Shown: one piece after another, positions 15,837 through 24,582 of the stretch
How the letters are laid out: each line of letters starts with the position of its first letter
Numbering within the stretch: position 1 is the first letter of the stretch
NCBI GenBank assembly: GCA_005888465.1
Contig: VAYJ01000004.1
Location: 2,524-38,427 of the forward strand
DNA length: 35,904 nt
Direction of reading: 5' to 3'
Source of the DNA: Actinomycetota bacterium
GTDB lineage: Bacteria > Actinomycetota > UBA4738
Made by a program: the position numbers and the translations under genes
The notes under the pieces: generated by a model
Databases searched by the model: none
Told to the model about the DNA's origin: nothing
Seen by the model: only the letters and a program-made list of their open reading frames with translations

Positions 15837-16558
15837 GCGGAGTCTCCATTGTGGATGCATGCGTTCAGCACCTCGAGGAAGTACTCGATCTCGGCCTCGC
15901 CCACCGCCGTGGACAGGCACCCGAGCCCGGTCGGCGCCAGCAGGATGCCGTGGTCGATGAGCTCGCGATAGAGCTGGTCGGACGACGCCATGATGCGGAA
16001 CGCGGTCGGGTTGTCCGGGTTCGTGATCTGCCGGCCGGCGGCGGCGAAGGCGAAGTCGAGGAACCCGGTCTCCCGGATGATCGGCAGGATCGGCGGGTGC
16101 ACGCCGGCGCCGATGATGACGCCGTACTTGACGTTGTCGTTGTAGACGGCGCGGTTGATCGCGGCCACCGTCTTGTCCGGCGCGTACACGGTATCGTAGG
16201 TCACGACCTCCAGCTTGTATTTCTCCCCCGCCACGGCGAAGACGCCGACGTCCTCGGCGGCCAGCTCGAGACCGCGCTGCACACCGAGGCCGAACGCCGC
16301 CGCCGGCCCCGAGACGGGGACGATGGCGCCGACCTTGAACGACTTCTGCGCGTGGACTCCAGCCGGCAGGCCGACCACGGCGAGCGCAACCAGCAAGACG
16401 AGGGCAAGCATCGGACGTCTCATGCGGAGTCTCCATTGTGGATGCATGCGTTCAGCACCTCGAGGAAGTACTCGATCTCGGCCTCGCCCACCGCCGTGGA
16501 CAGGCACCCGAGCCCGGTCGGCGCCAGCAGGATGCCGTGGTCGATGAGCTTGCGATAG
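15385..16558. repeat. Tandem direct duplication, two 587-bp units
   Basis: Unit 1 is 15385-15971 and unit 2 is 15972-16558, an exact offset of 587 bases. By eye the units are identical except for C at 15964 against T at 16551, close to the boundary. Each carries the last ~45 codons of the aminotransferase gene plus the first ~151 codons of livK. The breakpoint lies where both genes encode a similar GAC-C-GCT string on the minus strand, so a short-homology duplication is plausible. The original order (aminotransferase, then livK with an ATGA overlap) is preserved at both outer ends. Confidence 0.92.
15833..16423 (-). CDS. Chimeric ORF: LivK N-terminus fused to aminotransferase C-terminus
   Basis: A 196-codon ORF created by the 587-bp duplication. 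Residues 1-152 are identical to LivK (signal peptide, first lobe, up to MASSDQLY) and residues 153-196 are the aminotransferase tail (RELIDHGILLAPTGLGCL to HNGDSA). It has the translation signals of livK, so it could be made and exported, but it lacks the second ligand-binding lobe and should not bind substrate normally. Its ATG overlaps the stop of the intact aminotransferase and its stop overlaps the ATG of the intact livK, both as ATGA. It is either a recent in vivo by-product or an assembly artefact. Confidence 0.6.
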   Translation of the reverse strand: MRRPMLALVLLVALAVVGLPAGVHAQKSFKVGAIVPVSGPAAAFGLGVQRGLELAAEDVGVFAVAGEKYKLEVVTYDTVYAPDKTVAAINRAVYNDNVKYGVIIGAGVHPPILPIIRETGFLDFAFAAAGRQITNPDNPTAFRIMASSDQLYRELIDHGILLAPTGLGCLSTAVGEAEIEYFLEVLNACIHNGDSA

Positions 16559-17766
16559 AGCCGGTCCAGCCGGGCGCGCTCGGCCTCCGAGGCGACGCCG
16601 CTGCGGTAGTCAACGAACGCGCGCTCGGCCGGGTGCAGACGGAAGAGCGAGCCCATGCCCGTCACGGCGCCTGGCACGCCGGCGCGCTCGAGACACGCCT
16701 GCACGCCGCTCCGGAGCTTGCCGCCCACCTCGTCGAGCCGGTCGAACGCCTTCTCGTCCATCAGCTGCATCGCGGCGAGACCGGCCGCCATCGTCACCGG
16801 GTTAGCGTTGAACGTGCCGCCGTGGGGGACGAGCGGCTTGCCGCCCCGCGGATCGAACACGGCCATCACGTCCGCGCGCCCGCCGACGGCGCCGACGGGA
16901 AAACCGCCGCCGATGATCTTGCCTAGGCTCGTGAGGTCCGGCCGGATACCGAACACGCCCTGGGCGCCGTGGTAGCCGAGCCGGAAGCTGATGACCTCGT
17001 CAAAGATGAGGCAGATCCCGTGCACCGCCGTCACCTCGCGGATCGCGCGGAGGAAGTCGGCGCGCGCGGGGATCAAGCCGACTCGATTCGGCATCGGGTC
17101 GATGAGGACGGCGGCGAGGTTCTTCGCCTCTCGCTCGATGCGCGCCACTGCCAGCTCGGTCCGGTTGAACGGCAGCACGACCACGTCCTCGAGCACCGAG
17201 GCGGGCGTCCCCTTCGAGTACGGTATGGACGCCGGCGCCTCCAGCGGTCCCCACTCGTCGGGTCCGGAGCCGAGGCTGACCTCCGCCCAGTCGTACGAGC
17301 CGTGGTACGCGCCCTCGAACTTCGCGATCTTGGGCCGGCCGGTGAACCCGCGCGCGGCCTTGATGGCCATCATCACGGCTTCGCTGCCGGAGTTCGCGAA
17401 GCGCACCTGGTCCACGCCGTCAAGGCGGTCGACGATGAGCGCGGCGAGATCGATCTCCTCCGCCGTGGGCAGGGGGAACGCCGAGCCGCGCGCCAGCCGG
17501 CGGGTGGCGGCCTCGGTCACGGCGGGGTGGGCGTGCCCGTGGATCAGTGCCGTGTAGTTGTTGAGGAGATCAAGGCGCCGGTCGCCGTCGACGTCGATGA
17601 TCCAGCAGCCCTCGCCCTCCGCCGCGTAGATCGGCCGGGGCGCCATGTAAACGGTCGTGCGGGAGTTGCCGCCGGGCAGCACGCCCTGCGCGCGCTCCCA
17701 CAGCTTCGCCGACCGGGAGTCCGGCCTCGCATACGCCCGCGTCTCGGTGATCGTCCTCAGCGCCAT
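16420..17766 (-). CDS. Class III PLP aminotransferase, glutamate-1-semialdehyde aminomutase-like
   Basis: A 448-residue PLP-dependent enzyme of the HemL-like class III aminotransferase family. Motifs in order are ERAQGVLPGGNSR at the N-terminus, FANSGSEAVMMAIKAAR (PLP phosphate site), GAYHGSYDWAE, ICLIFDEVISFRLGYHG (Asp contacting the PLP ring nitrogen) and SLGKIIGGGFPVGAVGG with the Schiff-base Lys. I chose the ATG at 17766 (MALRTITETRAYARPDS), which has GAGGAGAGGAGAG upstream; the longer open frame is not family-like. Sitting between hyuB and livK it is unlikely to serve heme synthesis. A role in transamination or aminomutase chemistry on the imported amino compound is more likely, by context only. 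Confidence 0.9.
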   Translation of the reverse strand: MALRTITETRAYARPDSRSAKLWERAQGVLPGGNSRTTVYMAPRPIYAAEGEGCWIIDVDGDRRLDLLNNYTALIHGHAHPAVTEAATRRLARGSAFPLPTAEEIDLAALIVDRLDGVDQVRFANSGSEAVMMAIKAARGFTGRPKIAKFEGAYHGSYDWAEVSLGSGPDEWGPLEAPASIPYSKGTPASVLEDVVVLPFNRTELAVARIEREAKNLAAVLIDPMPNRVGLIPARADFLRAIREVTAVHGICLIFDEVISFRLGYHGAQGVFGIRPDLTSLGKIIGGGFPVGAVGGRADVMAVFDPRGGKPLVPHGGTFNANPVTMAAGLAAMQLMDEKAFDRLDEVGGKLRSGVQACLERAGVPGAVTGMGSLFRLHPAERAFVDYRSGVASEAERARLDRLYRKLIDHGILLAPTGLGCLSTAVGEAEIEYFLEVLNACIHNGDSA

Positions 17767-17801
17767 CGTCTCTCCTCTCCTCGTTGACCCGATCGCGTCC
17801 G

Positions 17802-19556
17802 TCAGCGCCGGGCGCGCGACTCGCGCAGGCGCGCCGTGGCGCCGACGTCGACGGCGGGCGGAGCGCCTCGCAGCACCACGCCGTAGTCGCGCTCGGCGTC
17901 CTCCACCGTGAAGTATCCGCGCGCGACGTCGCGGCACACCAGCGCGGGGTCACGGTCGAGCGGATCACCGTAGCCGCCGCCGCCCGGCGTGCGCACCGTG
18001 ATCAGATCGCCCGCCTTCACGCGGATGTCTTCGTCCTTCGACCAGTGGGGCGATATGTACGTGCGCCCGTCCTGCTCCAGGACCACCTCGTTGCGCGCGC
18101 CGTCGTGACCGCCGAACAGACCGGGAGGAGCGACGCGCCCGTGGTCCATCAGGTACGACAGCAGCCCCTCGCCGCGGCAGATGCGGACGCGATAGTCGAC
18201 GCCGAACCCGCCGCGCGTCTTTCCGGCGCCGCCCGACCGCTCGCGCAGCGCGTACTGCTCGAAGCGCAAGGGATAGTGCTGCTCCAGCACCTCCGTCGGC
18301 TGTGTCTTCGAGATCCCGATCGTCGAGCAGCCGTTCGTGAGCCCGTCATTGTCCAGGTGGCCGCCGTACCCGCCGCCGGAGAACACGTACATGATGTAGT
18401 GCCGCTCCTTCAGCGGGTCGTAACCGCCGAGCGTGAGGTTGCCGCTCGTGCCGGCGGGCGCCGCGAACAGGTCGTCGGGGATCGCGCGCGCCAGCGTGGT
18501 GAAGACACTCTCGGCGATGCGCGCGCTGACCTCGGCCGCGCAGCCGGAGACGGGGCTCGGGTACCGCGCGTAGAGGAACGTCTTGTGCGGGTCCGCGATG
18601 TGGAGGGGCTCGAAGCACCCGGCATTGATCGGCACGTCGGGGAAGATGTGCTTGATGGCCAAGTACACCGCCGCCTTCGTCGTCGCGATGACGCTGTTGA
18701 GCGGCCCGCGGCACGGCGGGCTCGACTCCGAGAAGTCGAAGTGGAGATCGCTGCCGTTCTTCTTGATGCGCAAGCGGATCGCCAGCGGGTCGGGCCCGAT
18801 GCCGTCGGAATCGAGGAAGGCCTCGCCGCCGTAGATGCCATCGGGGATCTTCGCGATGTGCGCTCGCATCATCTGCTCGGAGCGGTGGCGCAGCTCCGTC
18901 ACGCACGCGGTCACGATGTCCTCGCCGTAGCGGTCGATCAGCGCCGTGAGCCGCTTCTCGCCCACCGTGAGAGCGGCCACCTGCGCCTTGATGTCGCCGA
19001 TCCGCTCCTCCGGGACGCGGATGTTCGCCAGGATGATCGACAGGATGTCCTCGTCCATCACGCCCTCGCGAAACAGCTTCACGGGGGGCAGGCGGAGGCC
19101 CTCCTGCTGGACTTCCGTGGCGCGCGACGAGAAGCCGCCCGGCACCGAGCCGCCGGTATCGGGCCAGTGGCCCGTGTTCGAGAGGTATGACCAGAGCCGG
19201 CCGCGATAGAAGAACGGCTTCACCATCTTGACATCCATCAGGTGCGTACCGCCCGCGTACGGGTCGTTGATGATGAAGATGTCGCCGGGCTGCAAGCTCT
19301 CGTCGCCGCGCTGGGCGACGTGCTCGATCACCGCTCGTGTCGTGAACTGCATGACGCCGACGAAAATCGGCAGCCCCAGCTCCCCCTGTGCGATGACCTC
19401 GCCGTTGTCCTTGGAGTAGATGCCGTCGGAGCGGTCGAAGCCCTCCGAGATGACAGGCGAAAACGCCGCCCGCTCGAAGGTGAGGTCCATCTCGGTCGCG
19501 ACCTGCTGCAGGCCGTTCTGGACGACGACGAGCGTGACCGGGTCGATCGGCTTCAT
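17802..19556 (-). CDS. hyuB: Hydantoinase B / N-methylhydantoinase beta-type subunit
   Basis: A 584-residue HyuB/oxoprolinase-beta family protein, which with HyuA performs ATP-dependent opening of hydantoin, oxoproline or related cyclic amides (some family members act on acetone or acetophenone-type substrates). It starts MKPIDPVTLVVVQNGLQQVA, with FERAAFSPVISEGFDRSDG, FIINDPYAGGTHLMDVKMVK, SNTGHWPDTGGSVPGGFSS and LLSYLMDHGRVAPPGLFGGHDG near the end. The native start is the ATG at 19556, which overlapped the hyuA stop by ATGA. Because of a frameshift in hyuA the frame now runs without a stop from hyuA into hyuB, giving a possible 1257-residue fusion; hyuB itself looks intact. Confidence 0.9.
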   Translation of the reverse strand: MKPIDPVTLVVVQNGLQQVATEMDLTFERAAFSPVISEGFDRSDGIYSKDNGEVIAQGELGLPIFVGVMQFTTRAVIEHVAQRGDESLQPGDIFIINDPYAGGTHLMDVKMVKPFFYRGRLWSYLSNTGHWPDTGGSVPGGFSSRATEVQQEGLRLPPVKLFREGVMDEDILSIILANIRVPEERIGDIKAQVAALTVGEKRLTALIDRYGEDIVTACVTELRHRSEQMMRAHIAKIPDGIYGGEAFLDSDGIGPDPLAIRLRIKKNGSDLHFDFSESSPPCRGPLNSVIATTKAAVYLAIKHIFPDVPINAGCFEPLHIADPHKTFLYARYPSPVSGCAAEVSARIAESVFTTLARAIPDDLFAAPAGTSGNLTLGGYDPLKERHYIMYVFSGGGYGGHLDNDGLTNGCSTIGISKTQPTEVLEQHYPLRFEQYALRERSGGAGKTRGGFGVDYRVRICRGEGLLSYLMDHGRVAPPGLFGGHDGARNEVVLEQDGRTYISPHWSKDEDIRVKAGDLITVRTPGGGGYGDPLDRDPALVCRDVARGYFTVEDAERDYGVVLRGAPPAVDVGATARLRESRARR

Positions 19557-21575
19557 GCGACTCCTCGCACGGAGATGATGAGGTTGCCTAACGCGTCGAC
19601 CTCGACCCGGTCGCCCGGCTCGACCACCGTGGTCGAGTCGAGCTGCTCCACGATGCGGCGTGTCGCGCCACGCGCCGTCGAACCACGCCCGGCGGCTCCC
19701 GGCTTTCGCGTCGGCCAGCGCGCCGCGTGCTGGTGCCGCCGCGAGCCCGTCCAGCGAGACCGGGGGACGGCGGCCGATGACCGCGGTGCGCAGGCTCATC
19801 ACGAGCGCGCGCATCTGCTTCAGCTCGACCTCGAAGCGTTCCCAGTACGCGCGCTCGAACCCCAGCAGGAGGTCGTCGCGCTCGAAGTTGGTGCGCGGGA
19901 TCGTGACCGTCAGCACGTGCGTCTGCCCGGCGAACTGCATGTCGGCCTGGTGCAGCACGCTGACCGTCTCGACCTCCACGCCCTCGGAGGCGAGCATGCG
20001 CTTGCCTTCCGCCACCTGCGCGGCCAGGATCGCGCGCGCCTCGTCGACGTCCATGCGGCCGACGTCCTGGTTGATCGTCCGCACGAAGTCGTGGCGGACG
20101 TCAGCCACGAGGCAGCCGAGCGCGGAGGTGATCCCGGGCCGCGCCGGCACCAGCACCTTGGGGATCACCAGCTCCCGCGCGAGCGCGACGGCGTGGAGCG
20201 GTCCGGCGCCGCCGAACGCGAACAGGATGAAGTCGCGCGGATCATAGCCGCGCTGCAACGACACGAGACGGATCGCGCCCGCCATTTTGTCGTTGGCCAC
20301 GCGGATGATGGCGGCGGCGACCTCGTCGGGGCCGAAGCCGAGGTGCGCGCCGATCTTCTTGTCGAAGATGTCCCGCACACGATCGAGCTCCGCCGCGCCC
20401 GCGACGCCGAGCAGCCCGTCCGGGTTCAGACGGCCGAGCAGGAGATTGGCGTCGGTCGTGGTCGGCTCGTCGCCACCGCGGCGGTAGCAGATCGGCCCCG
20501 GCTCGGCGCCGGCGCTCTCCGGTCCCACCTGCAGGATGCCGGCGGAGTTCACGCGCGCGATGGAGCCGCCGCCGGCGCCGATCGTGTGGATATCGATCAT
20601 CGGCACGCGGACGGGCAGCCCGTAGCCCATCTCCTTGTCGGCGGTCACGGCCGGCACGCCGTCGCGGATCACGCCGACATCGAAGCTGGTGCCGCCCATG
20701 TCGCACGAGATGACGTCGCGATAGCCCGCGGTGAGCGCGGTGTAGGCGGCGGCCTTGACCCCGGCCGCCGGCCCCGACATGAGCGTGTTGACGGCGTGGC
20801 GAGCGGCGACGTCGACCGACATGGTCCCGCCATTGCCTTGCATGACCAGCAGCTCGCGCCCGCAGCCCTCGCGCCGCAGCTCACCCGCGAGCGCTCGCAG
20901 GTACCGGTCGATCACCGGCTGCACGTAGCCGTTGATCGCCGCCGTGGAGCCGCGCTCGAACTCACGGTACTCGGGTAGAAGCTCCGCGCCGACGGTGACA
21001 TAAGCGTTCGGCCATACCGCGGCCGCGATCTCGCGCGCCCTCCGCTCGTGCCGGTCGTTGACGTAGGAGTGGATGAAGTGGATGACGAGCGCCTCGGCGC
21101 CGGCCGCGCGCAGCGCCTCGGCAGCGCGCCGCACCGCCTCCTCGTCGAGCGTGACCACCACTTCCCCTTCGGCATCCATGCGCTCGGGCACCTCGATGCG
21201 AAGATCGCGCGGGATGAGGGGCTCGAACGTTCCCTTGAGGCCGTACGGTGTGGGACGCGTGCGGCGTCCCAGCTCCAGCACGTCCCGGAAGCCGCCGGTG
21301 GTGATGAGCCCCACCACCGCGCCCTTGCGCTCGAGCAGCGCGTTCGTCGCCGTCGTCGTGCCGTGAACTAGGGCTTTGATCGCCGCCGGCGCGATGCCCA
21401 CCTCGCGCAGCGCGGCCAGCACGCCTTCCGCCTGATTGCGCACGGTCGTCGGGACCTTGGCGATGCGCACCTGCCCGGTAGCCTCGTCCATTAGGATGAG
21501 GTCGGTGAAGGTGCCGCCTACGTCGACGCCGATCAGATTCGTGGCGGCCATGACTGCGGTGACCTCGTGGCTCAT
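19553..21575 (-). CDS. hyuA: Hydantoinase A / N-methylhydantoinase alpha-type subunit, frameshifted near its end
   Basis: A HyuA/oxoprolinase-alpha family ATPase subunit. The N-terminus is ATNLIGVDVGGTFTDLILMD (phosphate-binding loop of the actin-like fold), followed by VHGTTTATNALLERKGAVVG and CDMGGTSFDVGVIRDG. Near the C-terminus, after RRAWFDGAWRDTP (about 19655), the frame slips. The expected tail IVEQLDSTTVVEPGDRVEV to NLIISVRGVA and its TGA (19553-19555) lie in another frame. About 16-18 family residues normally found between DTP and IVEQ also appear to be missing, so a short deletion with a frame change is likely. The new frame reads on into hyuB. The start may be ATG 21575 or ATG 21551; the latter has GAGGT upstream. 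Activity may be lost or altered. Confidence 0.82.
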
Positions 21576-21775
21576 AGGAACCGGGAATTCCGATATGGAC
21601 CGATCGCCGCCCCGGTGACGGCGTCCACCGAGCTGGCAGCCACTCTGGAACCCCTGGCGCCGGTTCAGCCCGTTGCCTCCGAGTGTGGTCGCTCCGACCG
21701 TGTCGTGCAAAGACACCGCCGCCGCGGCCCCCTCTCGCTGCTCATTCCCCCCGCTCCCTGTGCAGGACTCAGGAA

Positions 21776-21962
21776 TCAGGTCGGATACGCCGCGAGCAGC
21801 TCGATACGCCCGAGGATCTTCCCAAAGAGGCGCTGCGTCAAGTGGCTTTCGGCCAGCTGGAGGATGAAGTACGGAGCATGCCGGATCAGGCGGCCGCCGG
21901 TCTTGAACGGCCGCTGTTGCGAGCTCGTCAGCGACCAATTCTGAAACCCCGATTGGCCGATG
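21776..21962 (-). mobile_element. Remnant of an IS1380-like transposase (C-terminal tail)
   Basis: On the minus strand about 60 codons read GQSGFQNWSLTSSQQRPFKT, then GGRLIRHAPYFILQLAES, then HLTQRLFGKILGRIELLAA and YPT with a TGA at 21776-21778. This is the usual end of IS1380/IS4-like DDE transposases (W-LTS-QQ, then KTGGRLI-HARY, then LAESHL). The catalytic domain and both insertion-sequence ends are not recognisable, so it is a dead scar. Family assignment is from memory of the conserved tail. Confidence 0.65.
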
Positions 21963-22135
21963 GGTCGAGCGAGATCCGAGCACGATGGGTACTGTGTATT
22001 TTAGGTCCGGCGGCTCCCGCAACCTCCCCGGGTTGAGCGGTGACACGGGGTGCACTCCAACGCGGTCGCATTCGCTCGCGCGAGCGTCGACATGGATCAT
22101 CGCCTCCTGGATCGACCTTAAGAGGGGCCGTGTAC

Positions 22136-22161
22136 TGTTCGTAACCGCTCGGTTGCGAACA
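22136..22161 (+). repeat. Dispersed 26-bp palindrome, copy 2
   Basis: Left arm TGTTCGTAACCG, spacer CT, right arm CGGTTGCGAACA. One T-G pair at the seventh position is the only non-Watson-Crick pair. It has the same orientation as the other copies and lies about 360 bases from the IS1380-like scar. Confidence 0.88.
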
Positions 22162-22319
22162 ACCGGCGAGGCGGAGCCCGAATTAAGCGCCACGATTTCG
22201 GCGCCCTTCAGTCGGCCGCAAGCTTCTTTGACCGTTGGGGCAGTGACCCAAAGGTTGGCCTTCAGATGATCTTCAAAAGACCTATAACGCCGTTAGGCTA
22301 CGCTCCCAATCTCTGTGGC

Positions 22320-22362
22320 TTGACGGCGCCCGACCCGGATGATAAATACGAAACTCAGTTTC
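22320..22362 (+). promoter_or_regulatory. Candidate iclR promoter with operator palindrome
   Basis: TTGACG (22320-22325), 17 bases, then TAAATA (22343-22348) resembles a housekeeping promoter. GAAACTCAGTTTC at 22350-22362 is a perfect inverted repeat with one central base, similar in form to IclR-family sites (GGAAA-N-TTTCC type). It would cover the transcription start, which fits self-repression by the adjacent IclR protein. It also argues that translation starts at ATG 22369 rather than ATG 22339, which lies inside the promoter. Confidence 0.5.
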
Positions 22363-22368
22363 CTCTTT

Positions 22369-23232
22369 ATGATCTCCACGACAACCTCCCGGGCTAGCGC
22401 AGCCAGCGTCGCCTCCGTCTCGCGGGCCATGCGCGTGCTGGATGCTTTCGCGAGCCATCCTGCTGGCGTGGCGCTCACCTCTCTCAGCGCCGAGCTAGGC
22501 TACGGCAAGGCGAGCCTCTCGAAGATCCTCGCCACGATGGCCCGCGAGGGATTCGTGCGGCGCGATCCCGTGAGCGCGCACTTCCACCTGAGCTGGCGGC
22601 TCCTCGCTCTCGCCTTCGGTCATGCCCAACGGGTGGGCATCCACGGGCTCTGCTCGCCCGTCCTCCAGGCGCTCGCTGACCAGACGGACGAGCTCGTCCA
22701 ACTCGCCGTCGTGGAGGACAACCACGTGCTCTTTGTCGCCAAGGCAGAAGGGCCGGGCCAGCAGATGCGGATGATGCCCCTGGTGGGCGTGGTGGCGCCG
22801 GTTCACGCCACAGCGAGTGGCAAGGTGTGGCTCGCGAGCCTGCCCCGCCCGGAGGCAGCGGCGGTCCTGGCGCGCCAGGGGCTCCCGCGGCTCGCTTCGC
22901 ACACCATTACCTCGCGGGAGCGTCTGCTCGCCCAGCTCCGCAACGTCCGTGCCCGCGGCTACGCCGTGGTCGATGAAGAGCTCGTGGACGGCGGGCGCGC
23001 GGTGGCCGCGCCGATCCTCAAGGCCGGGCACGTCGTCGGAGCCGTGGCGGTGTCGGGGCCGACGTTCCGCCTGCCCGTGGCGAAGCTGCACCGTCTGGCG
23101 CCGATCGTCCGCCGTGCGGCCGCGGAGCTGGAGGCGGTCTGGGTCCAGCATGTGACCGCGCGCGACTTCGGGCTCGGAGTGCGGCCGCCGGAGGGCCACC
23201 GGCGGGCCCCCGCGTCGCAGGCCAGCCGATGA
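22369..23232 (+). CDS. IclR-family transcriptional regulator
   Basis: About 287 residues. The N-terminal winged helix-turn-helix is seen in SVASVSRAMRVLDAFASHP and LTSLSAELGYGKASLSKILA, with wing MAREGFVRRDPVSAHFHLS. The C-terminal effector-binding domain has VEDNHVLFVAKAEGPGQQMR, the family motif VHATASGKVWLAS, then RARGYAVVDEELVDGGRAVA and AAPILKAGHVVGAVAVSGP. I prefer ATG 22369 over ATG 22339, because the upstream ATG lies within the likely promoter and operator. The stop overlaps the next gene's ATG (ATGA), so the regulator leads the operon and probably controls the whole 22-34 kb unit together with itself. Its effector is probably the pathway substrate or an intermediate. Confidence 0.93.
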   Translation: MISTTTSRASAASVASVSRAMRVLDAFASHPAGVALTSLSAELGYGKASLSKILATMAREGFVRRDPVSAHFHLSWRLLALAFGHAQRVGIHGLCSPVLQALADQTDELVQLAVVEDNHVLFVAKAEGPGQQMRMMPLVGVVAPVHATASGKVWLASLPRPEAAAVLARQGLPRLASHTITSRERLLAQLRNVRARGYAVVDEELVDGGRAVAAPILKAGHVVGAVAVSGPTFRLPVAKLHRLAPIVRRAAAELEAVWVQHVTARDFGLGVRPPEGHRRAPASQASR

Positions 23233-24101
23233 GTTTCGAGTACCACGAGCCGACGTCGCTGGCCGAGGCCGTCGACCTGGGCGCCCGCTTCGGCGCCGAC
23301 GGCCGCTTCCTCGCCGGCGGCACCGATCTCATTATCCAAATACGCCGGGGCAAGCTGCGCCTGCGCCACGTCGTGGGCCTGCACCGGGTCCCCGGTCTCG
23401 ACGGCATCGACGCCAACGGATCGGTGACCCTGGGGGCTCTCGTCACCCATCGAGCGCTGGAGCGCCATTCGGCCTTCCAGGGCCGCCTCCGCGCTCTCGT
23501 GGAGGGCGCGGAGGTCGTGGGGGGCCACCAGGTCCGGAACGTCGGCACCGTGGGCGGCAACATCGTCAACGCCTCACCCGCCGCCGATGTGACCCCCGTG
23601 CTCCTCACCCTCGACACCACGGTGACATGCGCGGGCCGGGGGGGGGAGCGTACGCTCCCCCTCGACGGCTTCCTTGTTGGTCCGGGCCAGACCGCGCTGC
23701 GCCCCGGGGAGCTCCTCACCGGTCTCCGTTTCTCCGCTCTCCCAGGACGCTCCGCCACGGCCTTTCTCAAGGCCGGCCGGCGCAAGGCTATGGAGATCTC
23801 CGTCGTCTGCGTGGCCGCGCGGCTCACGCTTGATGCGGCGGGCGAGCGCTGCGCCGAGGTCCGGATCGCCCTCGGCGCTGTCGCGCCGACGACGCGGCGC
23901 GCGCGGGCGGCCGAGCGAGCCCTCGAAGGCCGCGTACCGACGCCGGATGCGCTGCGAGCCGCGGGGAGACTCGCCGCGGCCGAGAGTCAGCCGATCAGTG
24001 ATGTCCGCGCCTCGGCGCGCTACCGCACCCTCGTCGTGGAGACGCTGGTGACCCGCGCGCTCACCCGCTGCCTCGAGCGCATCCGGGACGCGGCGTCGTG
24101 A
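23229..24101 (+). CDS. Molybdenum hydroxylase FAD-binding medium subunit
   Basis: A 290-residue FAD-binding subunit of the xanthine dehydrogenase/CO dehydrogenase family (CoxM-like). The FAD-binding motifs are FLAGGTDLI (about 28-36) and TVGGNIVNASPAAD (107-120), followed by the C-terminal CO_deh_flav domain (ISVVCVAARLTLDAAG, then VRIALGAVAPTTRRA). It passes electrons from the iron-sulfur subunit to the final acceptor. ATGA overlap with iclR upstream and GTGA overlap with the [2Fe-2S] subunit downstream show tight coupling. Confidence 0.93.
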   Translation: MSFEYHEPTSLAEAVDLGARFGADGRFLAGGTDLIIQIRRGKLRLRHVVGLHRVPGLDGIDANGSVTLGALVTHRALERHSAFQGRLRALVEGAEVVGGHQVRNVGTVGGNIVNASPAADVTPVLLTLDTTVTCAGRGGERTLPLDGFLVGPGQTALRPGELLTGLRFSALPGRSATAFLKAGRRKAMEISVVCVAARLTLDAAGERCAEVRIALGAVAPTTRRARAAERALEGRVPTPDALRAAGRLAAAESQPISDVRASARYRTLVVETLVTRALTRCLERIRDAAS

Positions 24102-24577
24102 CGAAGGTCGCGCTCACCCTCACCATCAACGGCCAGCGCCACGAGGTGCTGACCGAGCCGCACCGCACGCTCCTCGACGTGCTCCGGGCCGACCTCGGCT
24201 TGACCGGCACCAAGGAGAACTGCCTTGAGGCAGAATGTGGCGTCTGCACGGTCCTCCTCGATGGCCGGGCGGTGAATGCCTGCATCCTCCTCGCCGCCCA
24301 GTGCCAGGGGCGCCAGGTGCTCACGATCGAGGGACTGGGGCGCGATGGCCAGCTCCACCCGCTCCAGCAGGCGTTCATCGATCACGGTGCGGTGCAGTGC
24401 GGTTACTGCATCCCGGCTATGATCCTCTCCGCAAAGGCTTACCTCGACGAGCACCCCGCGCCGACTGAGGCCCACGTGCGAGAGGCGCTCGCCGGGAATC
24501 TCTGCCGCTGCACCGGGTACCAGAAGATTGCAGATGCGGTTCTCGCGGCCGCGCGCGAGCTCGCCCACCGGAGGTGA
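24098..24577 (+). CDS. Molybdenum hydroxylase [2Fe-2S] small subunit
   Basis: A 159-residue CoxS-like subunit with two clusters. The N-terminal plant-ferredoxin-like cluster uses C42, C47, C50 and C62 (in ENCLEAECGVCT and VNAC). The C-terminal helical cluster uses C101, C104, C136 and C138 (CGYC and LCRC). All eight cysteines are present. The GTG start overlaps the stop of the FAD subunit. The residue before the first Cys is Asn where many family members have Gly, a mild difference. Confidence 0.95.
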   Translation: MTKVALTLTINGQRHEVLTEPHRTLLDVLRADLGLTGTKENCLEAECGVCTVLLDGRAVNACILLAAQCQGRQVLTIEGLGRDGQLHPLQQAFIDHGAVQCGYCIPAMILSAKAYLDEHPAPTEAHVREALAGNLCRCTGYQKIADAVLAAARELAHRR

Positions 24578-24582
24578 TGGCT

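Larger units (their letters stand above)
21576..22338. other. Low-G+C gap between divergent hyuA and iclR
   Basis: No intact gene lies in these ~760 bases. A sampled line (22261-22320) is 47% G+C against about 70% in the operons. It contains an IS1380-like transposase tail (21776-21962, minus), palindrome copy 2 (22136-22161) and the iclR promoter at its right end. A minus-strand frame stays open from hyuA back to 22193, but the extension does not look like HyuA. Confidence 0.6.

Noticed and set aside
19242..20978. 578-codon plus-strand frame opposite hyuA/hyuB
   Set aside because: Repetitive Arg/Asp/His-rich translation typical of antisense GC-rich coding DNA; hyuA and hyuB motifs lie on the minus strand.
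21576..22193. 206-codon N-terminal extension of hyuA
   Set aside because: The frame is open but crosses the transposase relic and palindrome, and does not resemble the family; HyuA starts at 21575 or 21551.
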